33,616 bases of DNA from Myxococcota bacterium (GTDB lineage: Bacteria; Myxococcota_A; Polyangia; Polyangiales; Houyiibacteriaceae). Below the pieces are notes generated by a model that did no database searches, was not told the DNA's origin, and worked only from the letters and a program-made list of their open reading frames with translations. The stretch is from the NCBI GenBank assembly GCA_020629955.1, contig JAHDCI010000028.1:1-33616 (forward strand), given 5' to 3'. Position 1 is the stretch's first letter. Each line of letters begins with the position of its first letter. Below, one piece after another: positions 1 to 8,845 of this stretch. Position numbers and translations under genes: made by a program.

Positions 1-26
1 CAGGCTGTTTCTAAAAAGTAAACCGG

Positions 27-1001
27 CTACTTCAGCGCGATCCACCAACCTTGAATCGAACCGCAGGTATAAGGCACTTCGAGATGCCACGTGCCGCCCG
101 ACGCCGTCGGCGCGACCTGCATATTTCGGTACCCCTCACCTTCAACAAAGGAATTCGGATCGACCGGGTAACGCGTGCCAATCGGCGCGACGATCTCCGC
201 AGCGTCGCAGCGGCCGATGTTGATGTTCACGATCATCGCCGGGTTAAGGCGAACCGGCGTTCGGATATCGCTGATGAGGGTCTCAACGTTCGGGCCTTCC
301 CAGCCATCTTCGTCGGAATCCCAGGCGATGCGCGTAAGGTTGCTGCGGACGCATTCGTCGAAGACCGAGACCTCAACCGCAACTTCGCGAATATCGAACT
401 CGGAAGTCTCCTCGAGGTCCGCAGTCAGGTAGATTTTCCACACGCCCTCGAGCGGGTAAGGCTCGTAGTCGACGCCTTTGGTCGCGCCGTCACGGTAGTT
501 CTCGAAAACCAGGCTGACGCCGCTTCGATTGCGACGATCGTATTCTTCGTGTGGTTCGGAACCGGACCCCGCGACGATTCGGACCTCACGCGCCTCGTCG
601 AGATCGTAGCCAGGCGGAACAACATACGCCGTGATCGTTCGGTACTCGGTCGCTCGAAGATCCCATTCGAGATCGAAGGTCTGACCTTCGACGCCCTCGT
701 CCATATCGATTTCGAAGTAGCCGTAGAGCTCTTCGTCGTAGCGGCCGAGGTTCACGGATTCGAGATCCACAACGTCGATGAGATTCTCGCGGGTCCGAAC
801 CATCAACGGGAACGCTTCGAAACTCTCACCGCCAAACTCGTCGAACTTGCCTTCGACAACAGCCGGGTCCGAATCGGGCATTTCCATCTCCGCCGCGCAT
901 CCGCCGAGCGCGGAGAGAAGCGTCAGCGCGAGGACCGAGCGAGAGGAAGACCAGGAGGAGAGTGAAGGGAGAGCCATGTGAACGGAGTTTGCATTTCGCA
1001 T
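27..1001 (-). CDS. Predicted lipoprotein, function unknown
   Basis: An exported protein of about 324 residues whose function I do not recognise. The N-terminus has a hydrophobic stretch ending in a lipobox (SALGGC), so it should be lipid-anchored after signal peptidase II cleavage. The mature part is acidic and beta-rich. Two segments (GVWKIYLTADL and GGTWHLEVPYTCG followed by WW) resemble the G-x-W-x-L-x-V edge strands of P/Homo-B-like beta-sandwiches, but this is a weak resemblance. Three cysteines occur in the C-terminal third. The ATG at 1001 is used; an ATG at 977 would give a shorter 27-residue signal peptide and is about equally likely. Neither has a clear Shine-Dalgarno. It ends close to the window edge and reads the same way as the patatin gene, 184 bp downstream of it. 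Confidence 0.72.
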   Translation of the reverse strand: MRNANSVHMALPSLSSWSSSRSVLALTLLSALGGCAAEMEMPDSDPAVVEGKFDEFGGESFEAFPLMVRTRENLIDVVDLESVNLGRYDEELYGYFEIDMDEGVEGQTFDLEWDLRATEYRTITAYVVPPGYDLDEAREVRIVAGSGSEPHEEYDRRNRSGVSLVFENYRDGATKGVDYEPYPLEGVWKIYLTADLEETSEFDIREVAVEVSVFDECVRSNLTRIAWDSDEDGWEGPNVETLISDIRTPVRLNPAMIVNINIGRCDAAEIVAPIGTRYPVDPNSFVEGEGYRNMQVAPTASGGTWHLEVPYTCGSIQGWWIALK

Positions 1002-1185
1002 GCCGAAATCGTACGCCGAACGAAACAAATCCTTCCCGCAAATAATTACCAATGATTATGAGCGCTTACGACCGATGGAATCGAGATCCGCGATCGTGTC
1101 CATCGCGGGCGGATTGCCCGGAATGGAGACTGCGGTAGCCACCAGCGGCAAGACGTGTCTCCTCGCGGTCACACGCGGCGAGTGC

Positions 1186-2382
1186 TCAGTACCCTTCGTA
1201 GAGGAATGCTTCCAGCTCGTCTCGACGCTCGTGCGCATCGCGGCGGCCGAGCGCAATAAGCTCACGGGCGAAGTTGCCGTCGAAAAGCAGGTAGCTCGCG
1301 AGGTCCGCATCGGCGGACTCGCCAACGTCGAGCAGACGAATCAGCGAACGACCCATCGATGCGCGGAGGACGGAACTCGAACGGAGATGGTGACTCGCGA
1401 TCACGCCCAGATCTGTCGATGGATGAATCGCGCACGCCTCGACAATCCGGCGAGGCGGCTCGCCGCGCTGAGCGGAGATCTTATTCAGCTCATCAATATA
1501 GCCGGGACCAAAGGCCTCGATGCCGTCCTTGAGCCAGCGATTCACCCGGTCGAGCTCTGCGAGGTCCGACTTGAGATGGTCGAGCAAGAACGCGTTCAAG
1601 ACTTTGCCGAGGAGAAAGCTCGCCCCTGGGTAACGCTCCGTCTTCAGCGGCGTCGGCTCGGTCCCTTCCGGGCTGCTGACCCCGATCACAAGCAAGCGGG
1701 AAGCGCCGAGATGAATCGAAGGGGACATCGGCGTATTCAGCCGAAGCCCACCATCGCAGTGGAGTTCATCACCGATGCGGATCGGCGGAAAGACGATCGG
1801 GATCGCGGCCGACGCGAGTACATGCGAAGGACCGATCGGCGAGCGTCGAAGGCTTACCGCGTCCGGGAGGTCCATCCGGTCTTCACGTTCACCACCTTGG
1901 TCGAGAAAGACGACCGAACGCCCTGTTCGAAGACGGGTGGTCGTAATGACGAGCGCTCGCAGAATGCCGGTCCGAAGATTGTCCCCAAGCTGACGCCAGC
2001 TGACACCTTCTTGGACAAGCCGCACGAGCGGGCTCGCATCAAAGAGACCGCGAGCAGACTTTCCGCCGAGAAGTACGCGATGAAGACTCGCAGCCTGCTT
2101 GAGACCGAAGTTCATCACGCTCGCCATCTCGAGCTCACTCCAGAGCGTCTCCAGCTGAACGGCGCCGAGCGCGAGGTCGTGGGCTGCGGCGGCCATAAAA
2201 GTGCCATTGACCGCGCCGACGCTGGTGCCCGAGATCAGATCGAGCGAGGGAGGTCGACCGATTCGAACCGCAAGCTCTTTGAAGATGTAGCGGAGAACAC
2301 CGACCTCGTATGCGCCACGCGCACCGCCGCCAGAGAGAACGATCGACGCGCCACGCACGCCTTCAGGAAAAGAGGAGATCAT
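1186..2382 (-). CDS. Patatin-like phospholipase
   Basis: A 398-residue patatin-family serine lipase, expected to hydrolyse acyl esters of phospholipids or other lipids. The glycine-rich oxyanion motif SGGGARGAYE lies at residues 17-26, the nucleophile elbow GTSVG at 52-56 (Ser54), and the catalytic-dyad aspartate in DGG at 210-212. A long C-terminal extension of about 170 residues follows; it has no motif I recognise. No signal peptide is visible, so it is probably cytoplasmic or peripheral to the inner membrane. Its ATG overlaps the stop codon of the upstream kinase gene (ATGA), which implies translational coupling and a shared role. Substrate is unknown. The family call is secure because all three patatin motifs are intact and in order. 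Confidence 0.92.
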   Translation of the reverse strand: MISSFPEGVRGASIVLSGGGARGAYEVGVLRYIFKELAVRIGRPPSLDLISGTSVGAVNGTFMAAAAHDLALGAVQLETLWSELEMASVMNFGLKQAASLHRVLLGGKSARGLFDASPLVRLVQEGVSWRQLGDNLRTGILRALVITTTRLRTGRSVVFLDQGGEREDRMDLPDAVSLRRSPIGPSHVLASAAIPIVFPPIRIGDELHCDGGLRLNTPMSPSIHLGASRLLVIGVSSPEGTEPTPLKTERYPGASFLLGKVLNAFLLDHLKSDLAELDRVNRWLKDGIEAFGPGYIDELNKISAQRGEPPRRIVEACAIHPSTDLGVIASHHLRSSSVLRASMGRSLIRLLDVGESADADLASYLLFDGNFARELIALGRRDAHERRDELEAFLYEGY

Positions 2383-5300
2383 CGTAGAGGTCGAACGTCA
2401 GGGGAATCGAGGAAGCACTTTCGGAGCGCATCGCTTCGGATCGCTGCCGCTTTGGCGCTTACGTAATCACGGGCGAGACCGCGCACTTCGTCTTCGGCGT
2501 CTTCCTCGCCCACCGCCGCAAATACGCTGGCAAGCTGGCCGTAGACGCGCTCAAGATTTTCGACGCCCGATTCGCGTGCCTGCTCAAGAGCCTTGGAGGC
2601 AAAATCGCGCGCTTCATCGAACTTCTCGGAAGCCGCGAGCGTCATCGCGAGTTCGGCCTGGCACTGCGCTTGAAATGACACAAGGCCATCTTCGCTGGCC
2701 GCGCGAAGACCATCACGCGCGGCTTCTTCGGAGGCGGGTAGCGCCCCCGCCACGCGTTCCATGCGCGCGCGAACGATTCGCTCCCGCGCGATCTCGTAGT
2801 TGCTCAGCCGTTTGGCGATCCGCCTCGCTTGATCGAGAGGTGCACGCGCTGCGTCCGGGCCTTCGCCGAGCAGTAGAACCTCGGCAAGACCGCTCAGCGC
2901 ATCGCAACGGCCCGCCCGATCATCCACGACCTCAAATACATCGAGCGCGCGGGTCAAAAAGCGCATGCCATTTTTTCGGTCACCAAGTGCCTCGTACATC
3001 TGCCCGACATTCGAGAGCTTTCGGCCAAGCCGCATGCGATCGCCGGTCTCGCGATCGATATGGATCGAGGCACGGATCGCCAAGATCGCGTCTTCGTATT
3101 CACCGTTCGCGCCGAGCGCGACGCCAAGCGAGTTGAGCGCAAAAGCCTCCTGTCGCCGGATCCCGAGGCGCCGGAAAATCACGATCGCTTCCGTGTACGA
3201 TTCACAGGCTTTGTCCGCGCGGCCGAGGCGGCGCCGGAGAATGCCCTGTTGGACCAAAATCGAGCCGCGCGAGGCGAGGACCTCGCGACCATAGCCGGCG
3301 CGTTCCAGCGCGATCTCGCACGAGCGTAGCGCGTGATCCGGTTCGCCGCGATTTCGTGCAAGCTCCGCTTCGACGCGGAGGGCGTCGAGCTCCATCTTCA
3401 GATCGCCGGCGGCGCGCGCCGCTTCGATCGCTTCCGGAAGCAGCTCGGCGGCAATATCGAGCTGGGCATTGTCGACCTCAAAACGCGCGAGCCCAAGCAG
3501 CGCAGCCGCCCTTCGGCGTGGACTGCCCCCACGCGAGGCGATCGCCTTCATCGCCTGAAGCTCTCGGCTTTGTTCATTCGGCCTTCCAAGCCCGCGCAAG
3601 ATCTGCTCACGGCCTTGATGTGCCGTGAAGCGAAGCTCATCGTCATCTGGCGAGAGGAGCTCGAGCGCGCGCGAATAGAAGCGGAGCGCATCACGATTGG
3701 AGTAGACACTCCGCGCGTCTTTTGCGGCGTCCATATACGCCCGCGCGGCCGCGGCCCGCTCTCCCGCCTGCTCGAGATGCCGCGCGATTCGGCCACGGGC
3801 AATATCTTGGCGCCCCGAGAAATGCTGGGCGATGCGGCGATGCATACGGGCGCGATCATCAAGAGCGGTGGCTTCGTACGCGACTTGCCGAATGACGTTA
3901 TTCGCGAACGCGATCTGCCCTTCCCGGCGAACGACCAGGCCACGTTCTGCCAGCGCCGCGACGGCGTCTTCCATCGGGAGCTGCGCCATCGTGCTGAGAT
4001 CGCGGGAACTCAGCCCCGCGCCGGCAGCGGCGAGCCATCTCGCGGCGCGACGCTCATCTTCATCGAGCTCGTCGAGCCGCGCGGCGACCACCCCTTCGAG
4101 GGTGGTCGGGAGCGAGAGCGGAACCCCCGGATGCCGGATGACGCGACGTGCGGCCCCCTGGCCCTCGTAGCCGACAACCCCCCGCTCGTTGAGCGCCTCG
4201 ATGAGCTCGTGCACGAAGAAGGGGTTGCCCCCCGCTCGGCTCAGGATGAGGGTTTTGATCTCTTCCGGAACCTCCGCATCGAAGAGCTTCGTGACGAGCT
4301 CTTCCTGAGCTGCCTCGTCGAGCTCACCGAGTTCAAGGCGCGGGATCCCGCTAAGCGCCTTCTCGAGACGCTCGTCCGGCCGGCTCGAGAAGAGCACCAT
4401 GATCGGAAAGGAATAGCGTTTGGTCCGCATGGACGAGATCAGGGTCAGGCTCGGCTGGTCGATCCATTGAAGGCCATCCACCCAGATCATCACGGGGCCG
4501 CGTTCCACCATCGCGCCGAGAAGGACCTCGACAACGCGGCGCAGAACGCGCCCTCGCTCTTCGTGTTCACCCGAGCGCGTACCCGTGCCGAGCATCGCGT
4601 GCACGGAGCGCATCATCAGCTCACGCTGGCTATGGCTTCGAATCACCTCAGCGAGGCGTGCTTCCACCCCTTGCGCGACTTCGTCGGCGCCCGCTTCCGA
4701 TTTGAGTCCGAGGGTCTGTCGCATCAGCTGCGCGATCACGCCATAAGGAGAATCGGTCTCGCCAAAGGTGCACTCTGCGCGCACGACCGTCGGCGCGGGA
4801 AGCAGCGTCTCCGTCGCGGCTTGAACAAGCGCTGTCTTGCCGACGCCGAGATCGCCGACAAGGCTCACAAAGCGGATGCGCTTGGCCTCGCAGGTTTCCA
4901 CCCAATGGCTCTCGATCGTATCGAGTTCGCGCGCACGACCCAGGAAACCGGCCGGCGCCTTCCGCTGCTGCTGCGCTCGTTCATCGGCTGAAAGAGAACC
5001 GAGGAGCTTCCACACGGCGAGCTTTCGTTCGCCTTCCGAGGTTCGGGTATCCACGCGTACGTCGCGGGAATCTTCTTCGAAGCGATAGTCGCGTCGTACG
5101 AGTCGATAGACCGCGCCGGAGACAAGAACTTCGCCGCGTTGTCCGACGGTCGCGAGCTGCTCCGCGACATCGAGGACGTTCCCAACCGGCGCGTACTGAA
5201 GCAGGCGACCGGAGGTATCCCGCATCGTCGAGACCATACCCCTCGACAGACCAAAACATGCGGAGAGTGTGACCAAGCGATCGGCTGAGAGTCCGGCAAG

Positions 5301-6536
5301 CGCGTCGATGATATCGGTGGAAAGGCTTACGGCACGGAGCGGGTCATTCACCGTCGATTGGCCAAGCCCGATGATGAGCCGAAACGCACCGCGGCCTTCG
5401 CCTTGCGGCCAGGTCAGCACTGCATCGGCTTTGTACGCAATATCGTCGAGGATCTTCCGCGCCTCTTCGCTCATGCTCGGAACTTCGTCGGCGTCGTCGC
5501 CCTCGAGCGCTCGACCCGCGATGACAACCACCCGGCGGCGCTCTCGCGTCTGCTGCAATACATCGCTGCCAGGCGGAAGCGATGGCAAGACTTCGATCGC
5601 CGAATCTTCCGGCTTCGGAGAAACCTCCGCGATGTATTTCTCGAGCGCCTCTCCATCCCAGAGATCTTCTTGGGAGTGCAGGTATTGGGTCAGCGCAGAA
5701 GCGAGCGAGCGCGCCGATTGATAGCGCTCCTCGGGATTCTTCGCGGTAGCGCGCTCGACGATGCGGTCGAGGGCCCGGGGCACTTGCGCGTTCACGTGCG
5801 AAGGAAGCGTGCGCTCGCCGTCGCGGACCTTCTCGAGCACGTCGAGGCCATGTTTGCCAGGAAACATCGGGCGGTTCATCAATAGCTCGGCGAGGAGAAT
5901 CCCGAGCGAGTAGACATCGCTTCGCGCGTCGATCCGCTCCCCGCGCGCCTGCTCCGGCGACATATAGGCGAACTTGCCCTTGATGACGCCAGTCTCTTCG
6001 GAAACGAGCTTCGCTTTGGCGATCCCAAAATCCGCGATCTTGGCAAAACCATCGTAGGTGAGAAGAACGTTCTGCGGGCTCACATCCCGGTGAACGATCT
6101 CCATCGGCTGGTTGTGTTCGTCGCGCCGCTTGTGCGCGTAGTCGAGACCGCGCGAGACCTCGGTGACGATGTAGGCGGCGAGCCCATAGGGGAGCGGGCG
6201 GCCGGCGTGACGCGCGGCTTTGACGAGTCGCCCAAGATCGACCCCATCGACGAACTCCATCGCGAGCAGGAACTCATTGCCCTCTTGCTCGAAAGCATAG
6301 ACCTGCACGATATTCGGGTGGTTGAGACGCATCGCGACCTTCGCCTCATCGACGAACATCGAGATAAACTTCCCGCTTCGCGCGAAGCTCGGGAGGACGC
6401 GTTTGACCACCAGGAGCTTCTCGATCCCCTCCGCGCCGCTGGACTTCGCGAGGAAAACCTCGGCCATCCCGCCGGCACCGAGACGCCGCAAAATGCGGTA
6501 ACGCCCGAGCTTCTGGGGAATGTCCGTCGCGGTCAT
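2379..6536 (-). CDS. Ser/Thr protein kinase with pseudo-cyclase, STAND/AAA ATPase and TPR domains
   Basis: A 1385-residue multidomain signalling protein. Residues 12-290 form a Hanks-type kinase: glycine loop LGAGGMAEV, Lys45, HRDVSPQN with catalytic Asp151, DFG 169-171, and MSPEQARG. Residues about 334-511 follow the layout of a class III nucleotide-cyclase domain, with a late GNVLDVAEQLA segment, but the metal-binding aspartates and the AARL arginine are not seen, so it looks catalytically dead. From about 530 there is an AAA/STAND ATPase with Walker A GDLGVGKTAL (561-570) and Walker B VMIWVDGLQW (Asp687). TPR-like helical repeats fill roughly the last 400 residues. The start at 6536 was chosen because the frame upstream is low-complexity repeat DNA and the kinase motif begins just after it. 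No TM segment is seen. It is translationally coupled to the patatin gene. Confidence 0.93.
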   Translation of the reverse strand: MTATDIPQKLGRYRILRRLGAGGMAEVFLAKSSGAEGIEKLLVVKRVLPSFARSGKFISMFVDEAKVAMRLNHPNIVQVYAFEQEGNEFLLAMEFVDGVDLGRLVKAARHAGRPLPYGLAAYIVTEVSRGLDYAHKRRDEHNQPMEIVHRDVSPQNVLLTYDGFAKIADFGIAKAKLVSEETGVIKGKFAYMSPEQARGERIDARSDVYSLGILLAELLMNRPMFPGKHGLDVLEKVRDGERTLPSHVNAQVPRALDRIVERATAKNPEERYQSARSLASALTQYLHSQEDLWDGEALEKYIAEVSPKPEDSAIEVLPSLPPGSDVLQQTRERRRVVVIAGRALEGDDADEVPSMSEEARKILDDIAYKADAVLTWPQGEGRGAFRLIIGLGQSTVNDPLRAVSLSTDIIDALAGLSADRLVTLSACFGLSRGMVSTMRDTSGRLLQYAPVGNVLDVAEQLATVGQRGEVLVSGAVYRLVRRDYRFEEDSRDVRVDTRTSEGERKLAVWKLLGSLSADERAQQQRKAPAGFLGRARELDTIESHWVETCEAKRIRFVSLVGDLGVGKTALVQAATETLLPAPTVVRAECTFGETDSPYGVIAQLMRQTLGLKSEAGADEVAQGVEARLAEVIRSHSQRELMMRSVHAMLGTGTRSGEHEERGRVLRRVVEVLLGAMVERGPVMIWVDGLQWIDQPSLTLISSMRTKRYSFPIMVLFSSRPDERLEKALSGIPRLELGELDEAAQEELVTKLFDAEVPEEIKTLILSRAGGNPFFVHELIEALNERGVVGYEGQGAARRVIRHPGVPLSLPTTLEGVVAARLDELDEDERRAARWLAAAGAGLSSRDLSTMAQLPMEDAVAALAERGLVVRREGQIAFANNVIRQVAYEATALDDRARMHRRIAQHFSGRQDIARGRIARHLEQAGERAAAARAYMDAAKDARSVYSNRDALRFYSRALELLSPDDDELRFTAHQGREQILRGLGRPNEQSRELQAMKAIASRGGSPRRRAAALLGLARFEVDNAQLDIAAELLPEAIEAARAAGDLKMELDALRVEAELARNRGEPDHALRSCEIALERAGYGREVLASRGSILVQQGILRRRLGRADKACESYTEAIVIFRRLGIRRQEAFALNSLGVALGANGEYEDAILAIRASIHIDRETGDRMRLGRKLSNVGQMYEALGDRKNGMRFLTRALDVFEVVDDRAGRCDALSGLAEVLLLGEGPDAARAPLDQARRIAKRLSNYEIARERIVRARMERVAGALPASEEAARDGLRAASEDGLVSFQAQCQAELAMTLAASEKFDEARDFASKALEQARESGVENLERVYGQLASVFAAVGEEDAEDEVRGLARDYVSAKAAAIRSDALRKCFLDSPDVRPLR

Positions 6537-6875
6537 TGGCGCAGCATACCGGAAAATGGAGAAAAACTCGCGTGTTCGTCCGCTTTCGGCAACGGGAGAA
6601 TCGGCGATGAGAGAATCGGTGAAATTGCCGCGGTAGCAGGCGCGCCAAGCCGCGAGCGGCCGTGGGTTAAACACTGAACAGCGCACTGCACAGCGCACTG
6701 AACAATGCACTGCTCAGGAGCTGCCGTTTCACTGAACAAAAGCGCAGAAAAAATGAAAATAAAATTTTGAGACCCAAAAACAGTCTTCTAAGCATATGAT
6801 TTATTTGGGAATTATTCTTTACCGCGATTTTGCCAAAAACTGGACGGGCGATCAGTACCGTGTATTGTGTTCAGT
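6537..6875. promoter_or_regulatory. Divergent intergenic control region (kinase gene / winged-helix gene)
   Basis: A 339-bp gap between two divergent genes. From 6742 to 6840 it is much richer in A and T than its surroundings, as expected for promoters, but I cannot pick a confident -35/-10 pair. It also holds the tandem 12-bp repeats and runs into the palindrome at 6868-6882. Codons upstream of the kinase ATG (6537-6710) stay open but read as low-complexity repeat, so I do not treat them as coding. Confidence 0.6.
6672..6741. repeat. 12-bp tandem repeats, consensus CACTGAACAGCG
   Basis: Four head-to-tail 12-bp copies start at 6672, 6684, 6696 and 6708 (CACTGAACAGCG, CACTGCACAGCG, CACTGAACAATG, CACTGCTCAGGA). 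A fifth, CACTGAACAAAA, starts at 6730, 22 bp after the fourth. They lie 136-205 bp upstream of the kinase start. The period is close to a helical turn, as in iterated operator sites. The ACTGAACA core is the reverse complement of TGTTCAGT in the palindrome at 6868. Confidence 0.8.
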
Positions 6876-6882
6876 ATGAACA
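6868..6882. promoter_or_regulatory. Perfect palindrome over the start codon, candidate operator
   Basis: TGTTCA-GTA-TGAACA is a perfect 6-bp inverted repeat with a 3-bp spacer. Its centre overlaps the ATG at 6876 of the winged-helix gene. The left half, TGTTCAGT, matches the core of the 12-bp repeats on the opposite strand. It is a candidate operator, possibly for autoregulation. Confidence 0.55.
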
Positions 6883-7226
6883 AAACGTCAGTAGCTCGCC
6901 TCTCCGATTCCTCTAACCGGCCTCATGCGCGTCGCGTGATTCGCGCCGCCAAGCCTGCACCAACCTCGTCCGATCTGCTCGCATCGGAGAGCCTTCGCGA
7001 GCACGTCCTCTTTGGGACGCTGCGCTGGCTTCGGATGCGCGCGGAGAAGCCGGCAACCAAGATTCAGCTGGCAAGCGCCCTCGCCGTGAACTTGGAGGTC
7101 GTCGAAGCTGGGCTCTCGCATCTTCGAAAGCGTGGGCTCATTCAGGAGGGGAGCCTGCGCCTTTCGATGCGTGGACTGATGGTCGTGCAGGCGCTCGGAC
7201 AGATGAACGCGGTCGCCGCCGCGTAA
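6876..7226 (+). CDS. Small winged-helix / HTH-like DNA-binding protein
   Basis: A 116-residue basic protein. Residues 1-45 are Arg/Ser/Ala-rich and probably disordered. The C-terminal half reads as a winged helix: TKIQLASALAVNLEVVEAGL gives a helix-turn-helix of the kind where a sensed or fixed unit recruits LSHLRKRGLI as recognition helix, followed by a short wing (EGSLRLSMRG). No enzymatic or ligand domain follows. The ATG at 6876 lies inside a palindrome, and no clear Shine-Dalgarno precedes it; a GTG at 6867 is an alternative start three codons upstream. It diverges from the kinase-patatin operon, so it is a reasonable candidate regulator of that operon and of itself; this is inference. 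Confidence 0.72.
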   Translation: MNKTSVARLSDSSNRPHARRVIRAAKPAPTSSDLLASESLREHVLFGTLRWLRMRAEKPATKIQLASALAVNLEVVEAGLSHLRKRGLIQEGSLRLSMRGLMVVQALGQMNAVAAA

Positions 7227-7235
7227 CGCTTCTTC

Positions 7236-7268
7236 CGCGGTTTGCGTCGAGAAAATAGACGCAAGCGG
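7236..7268. terminator. Weak stem-loop after the winged-helix gene
   Basis: TTGCGTC (7242-7248) pairs with GACGCAA (7258-7264), with CCGC/GCGG extending it across a small bulge. There is no T-run on the + strand, so a role as intrinsic terminator is uncertain. Confidence 0.3.
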
Positions 7269-7342
7269 TGATTCAATCGCGATGGCTCCAGAAAAACAGG
7301 GATAAACTTGACGGGATCGAGCGATTCCCCCAGGTTTGCCGA

Positions 7343-8815
7343 ATGATTCTTCGGCGCACTCCCAGGCTTCGCGCTCCGTTCGTCCTTCTCATGGCCGCAC
7401 TTGGTTGCGGACCCGCACTCAACTCTACGGAGACCGTTGCGCGGGCAGAAGCGCAAGGACCCGAACCATCCGCGCCGCCGGCAGAAGTCGAACCTGCCCC
7501 CGAGAGAGCCCCCGAAGTTGTTCCGGAACCGGAGCCGGAAGTGCAACCGGAACCGGAGCCCGAGCCAGAGCCGGAACCACTGACGCTCGCACTTCCATCG
7601 GAGCGCCCCGCGTGGGCGGATGCCGCGATTGAGTTCGAAACCAATGACTTTCAGACCGACCGGCGGGTTCAAGCTCGACGGCCGAGAGCACCCATTTTCA
7701 CCGCCACCGATCGCCGTCTCGGGCGCGGCATTGTGCATGATGGGAGCGTGATCGGAGCGCGGCTGGTGGGTCGCAACGAACACTGCGGGGGAACCTGGTA
7801 TCAGGTTGCATCGCGCGGCTATATCTGCACGACCTGGGGCTTTCGCGATTCCCCTCAAGCCGCACGCGAAGGGCTCGCGCCCAATGTGAACGCGATGCTG
7901 CCCTTCTCCTACGCCGCGGTCACCAACCGCGAAGCGTATCGCTTCGAACAGATGCCCTCGGAGTCGGAGCTGGAAAACCTGGAATCCGGCCGGCAACTTC
8001 CGGGGCTCGCAACACAGCTCAACGGTGATTACTTCATCGCGATCGAGTCCAGCGAAGATGGCCCGGGCGGGAGCTATCACCGAACGATCGACGGCCGCTA
8101 TGTTTCGGCTGGCGCCACCGAGCCTATCGAAGGTTCGCCGCTCTTTGGCGAGTACAATCCGGAGGGCTTGAACCTACCGCTCGCGTTCGTACACGCACCC
8201 GATGGAACCGCTCTTCTCGATGGTGAGACCCTCGAGGAAATCGGATCGGCCGCGAAATACGCGCGCTTTGAGATCAGCGGCGAGCGGGATACGGAACAAG
8301 GCGAGCTCGTGAACGCTACGGTCGATGGTCAGACGATTTCCGTCGCCCGTGAGAACGTTCGAATCGCACGGCTTCGAGCGCCGCACGGAGATATCCGAAG
8401 TGGGCGTCGATGGGTTCATGTCGATCTCGATCAGCAAGTGTTGGTCGCCTACGAAGGCACGACGCCTGTCTTCGCGACGCTCATCGCCTCCGGCAAAGAG
8501 GGTTACGATACGCCAGCCGGGGTGTTTCGCGTTCGCCACAAGTACATCTCGATCACGATGAGTGGCGAAGATCCGGTCGAAGGAATTTACGACGTCGCCG
8601 AGGTCCCGTGGACGCAGTACTACCACGGAAGCTACGCCCTACATGGCGCCTACTGGCACGACGCTTTCGGCAACGTGCGCAGCCACGGCTGCACGAATAT
8701 CGCGCCAACCGATGCGCGATTTCTCTTCCGGTGGACGACCCCACAAGTCCCCGAGGGATGGCATGGTGTCCGCGACGAAGGCACGTGGGTATGGCTCACT
8801 CGCGAAAGCGGCTGA
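7343..8815 (+). CDS. L,D-transpeptidase (YkuD family) lipoprotein
   Basis: A 490-residue envelope enzyme expected to make 3-3 peptidoglycan crosslinks or attach proteins to peptidoglycan. The ATG at 7343 gives a basic n-region and hydrophobic core ending at MAALGC, a slightly atypical lipobox. A Pro-Glu-rich linker (about residues 33-79, runs of PEPEPE) follows and could span the periplasm. A middle region of about 290 residues has no motif I recognise. The YkuD domain is C-terminal: GKEGYDTPAGVF, then HGAYWHD and RSHGCTNI with catalytic Cys450, matching the family's H...(S/T)HGC pattern. It is monocistronic and converges on the lipoprotein gene that ends 30 bp away. Upstream in-frame codons lack a signal peptide. 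Confidence 0.92.
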   Translation: MILRRTPRLRAPFVLLMAALGCGPALNSTETVARAEAQGPEPSAPPAEVEPAPERAPEVVPEPEPEVQPEPEPEPEPEPLTLALPSERPAWADAAIEFETNDFQTDRRVQARRPRAPIFTATDRRLGRGIVHDGSVIGARLVGRNEHCGGTWYQVASRGYICTTWGFRDSPQAAREGLAPNVNAMLPFSYAAVTNREAYRFEQMPSESELENLESGRQLPGLATQLNGDYFIAIESSEDGPGGSYHRTIDGRYVSAGATEPIEGSPLFGEYNPEGLNLPLAFVHAPDGTALLDGETLEEIGSAAKYARFEISGERDTEQGELVNATVDGQTISVARENVRIARLRAPHGDIRSGRRWVHVDLDQQVLVAYEGTTPVFATLIASGKEGYDTPAGVFRVRHKYISITMSGEDPVEGIYDVAEVPWTQYYHGSYALHGAYWHDAFGNVRSHGCTNIAPTDARFLFRWTTPQVPEGWHGVRDEGTWVWLTRESG

Positions 8816-8845
8816 GTCGCCGACCGAAATCGGGACGAGAAACGC

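Noticed and set aside
1000-2466. A 488-codon open frame on + opposite the patatin gene
   Set aside because: It is antisense to a gene with intact patatin motifs. Its own product is Arg/Glu-rich without domains, as expected from high third-position GC.
3333-4991. A 552-codon open frame on + opposite the kinase gene
   Set aside because: It has no motifs and lies fully inside the ATPase/TPR part of the kinase gene.
7500-7580. Short GGAACC/GGAGCC-like repeats as a DNA repeat element
   Set aside because: They are explained by the Pro-Glu repeats of the transpeptidase linker.
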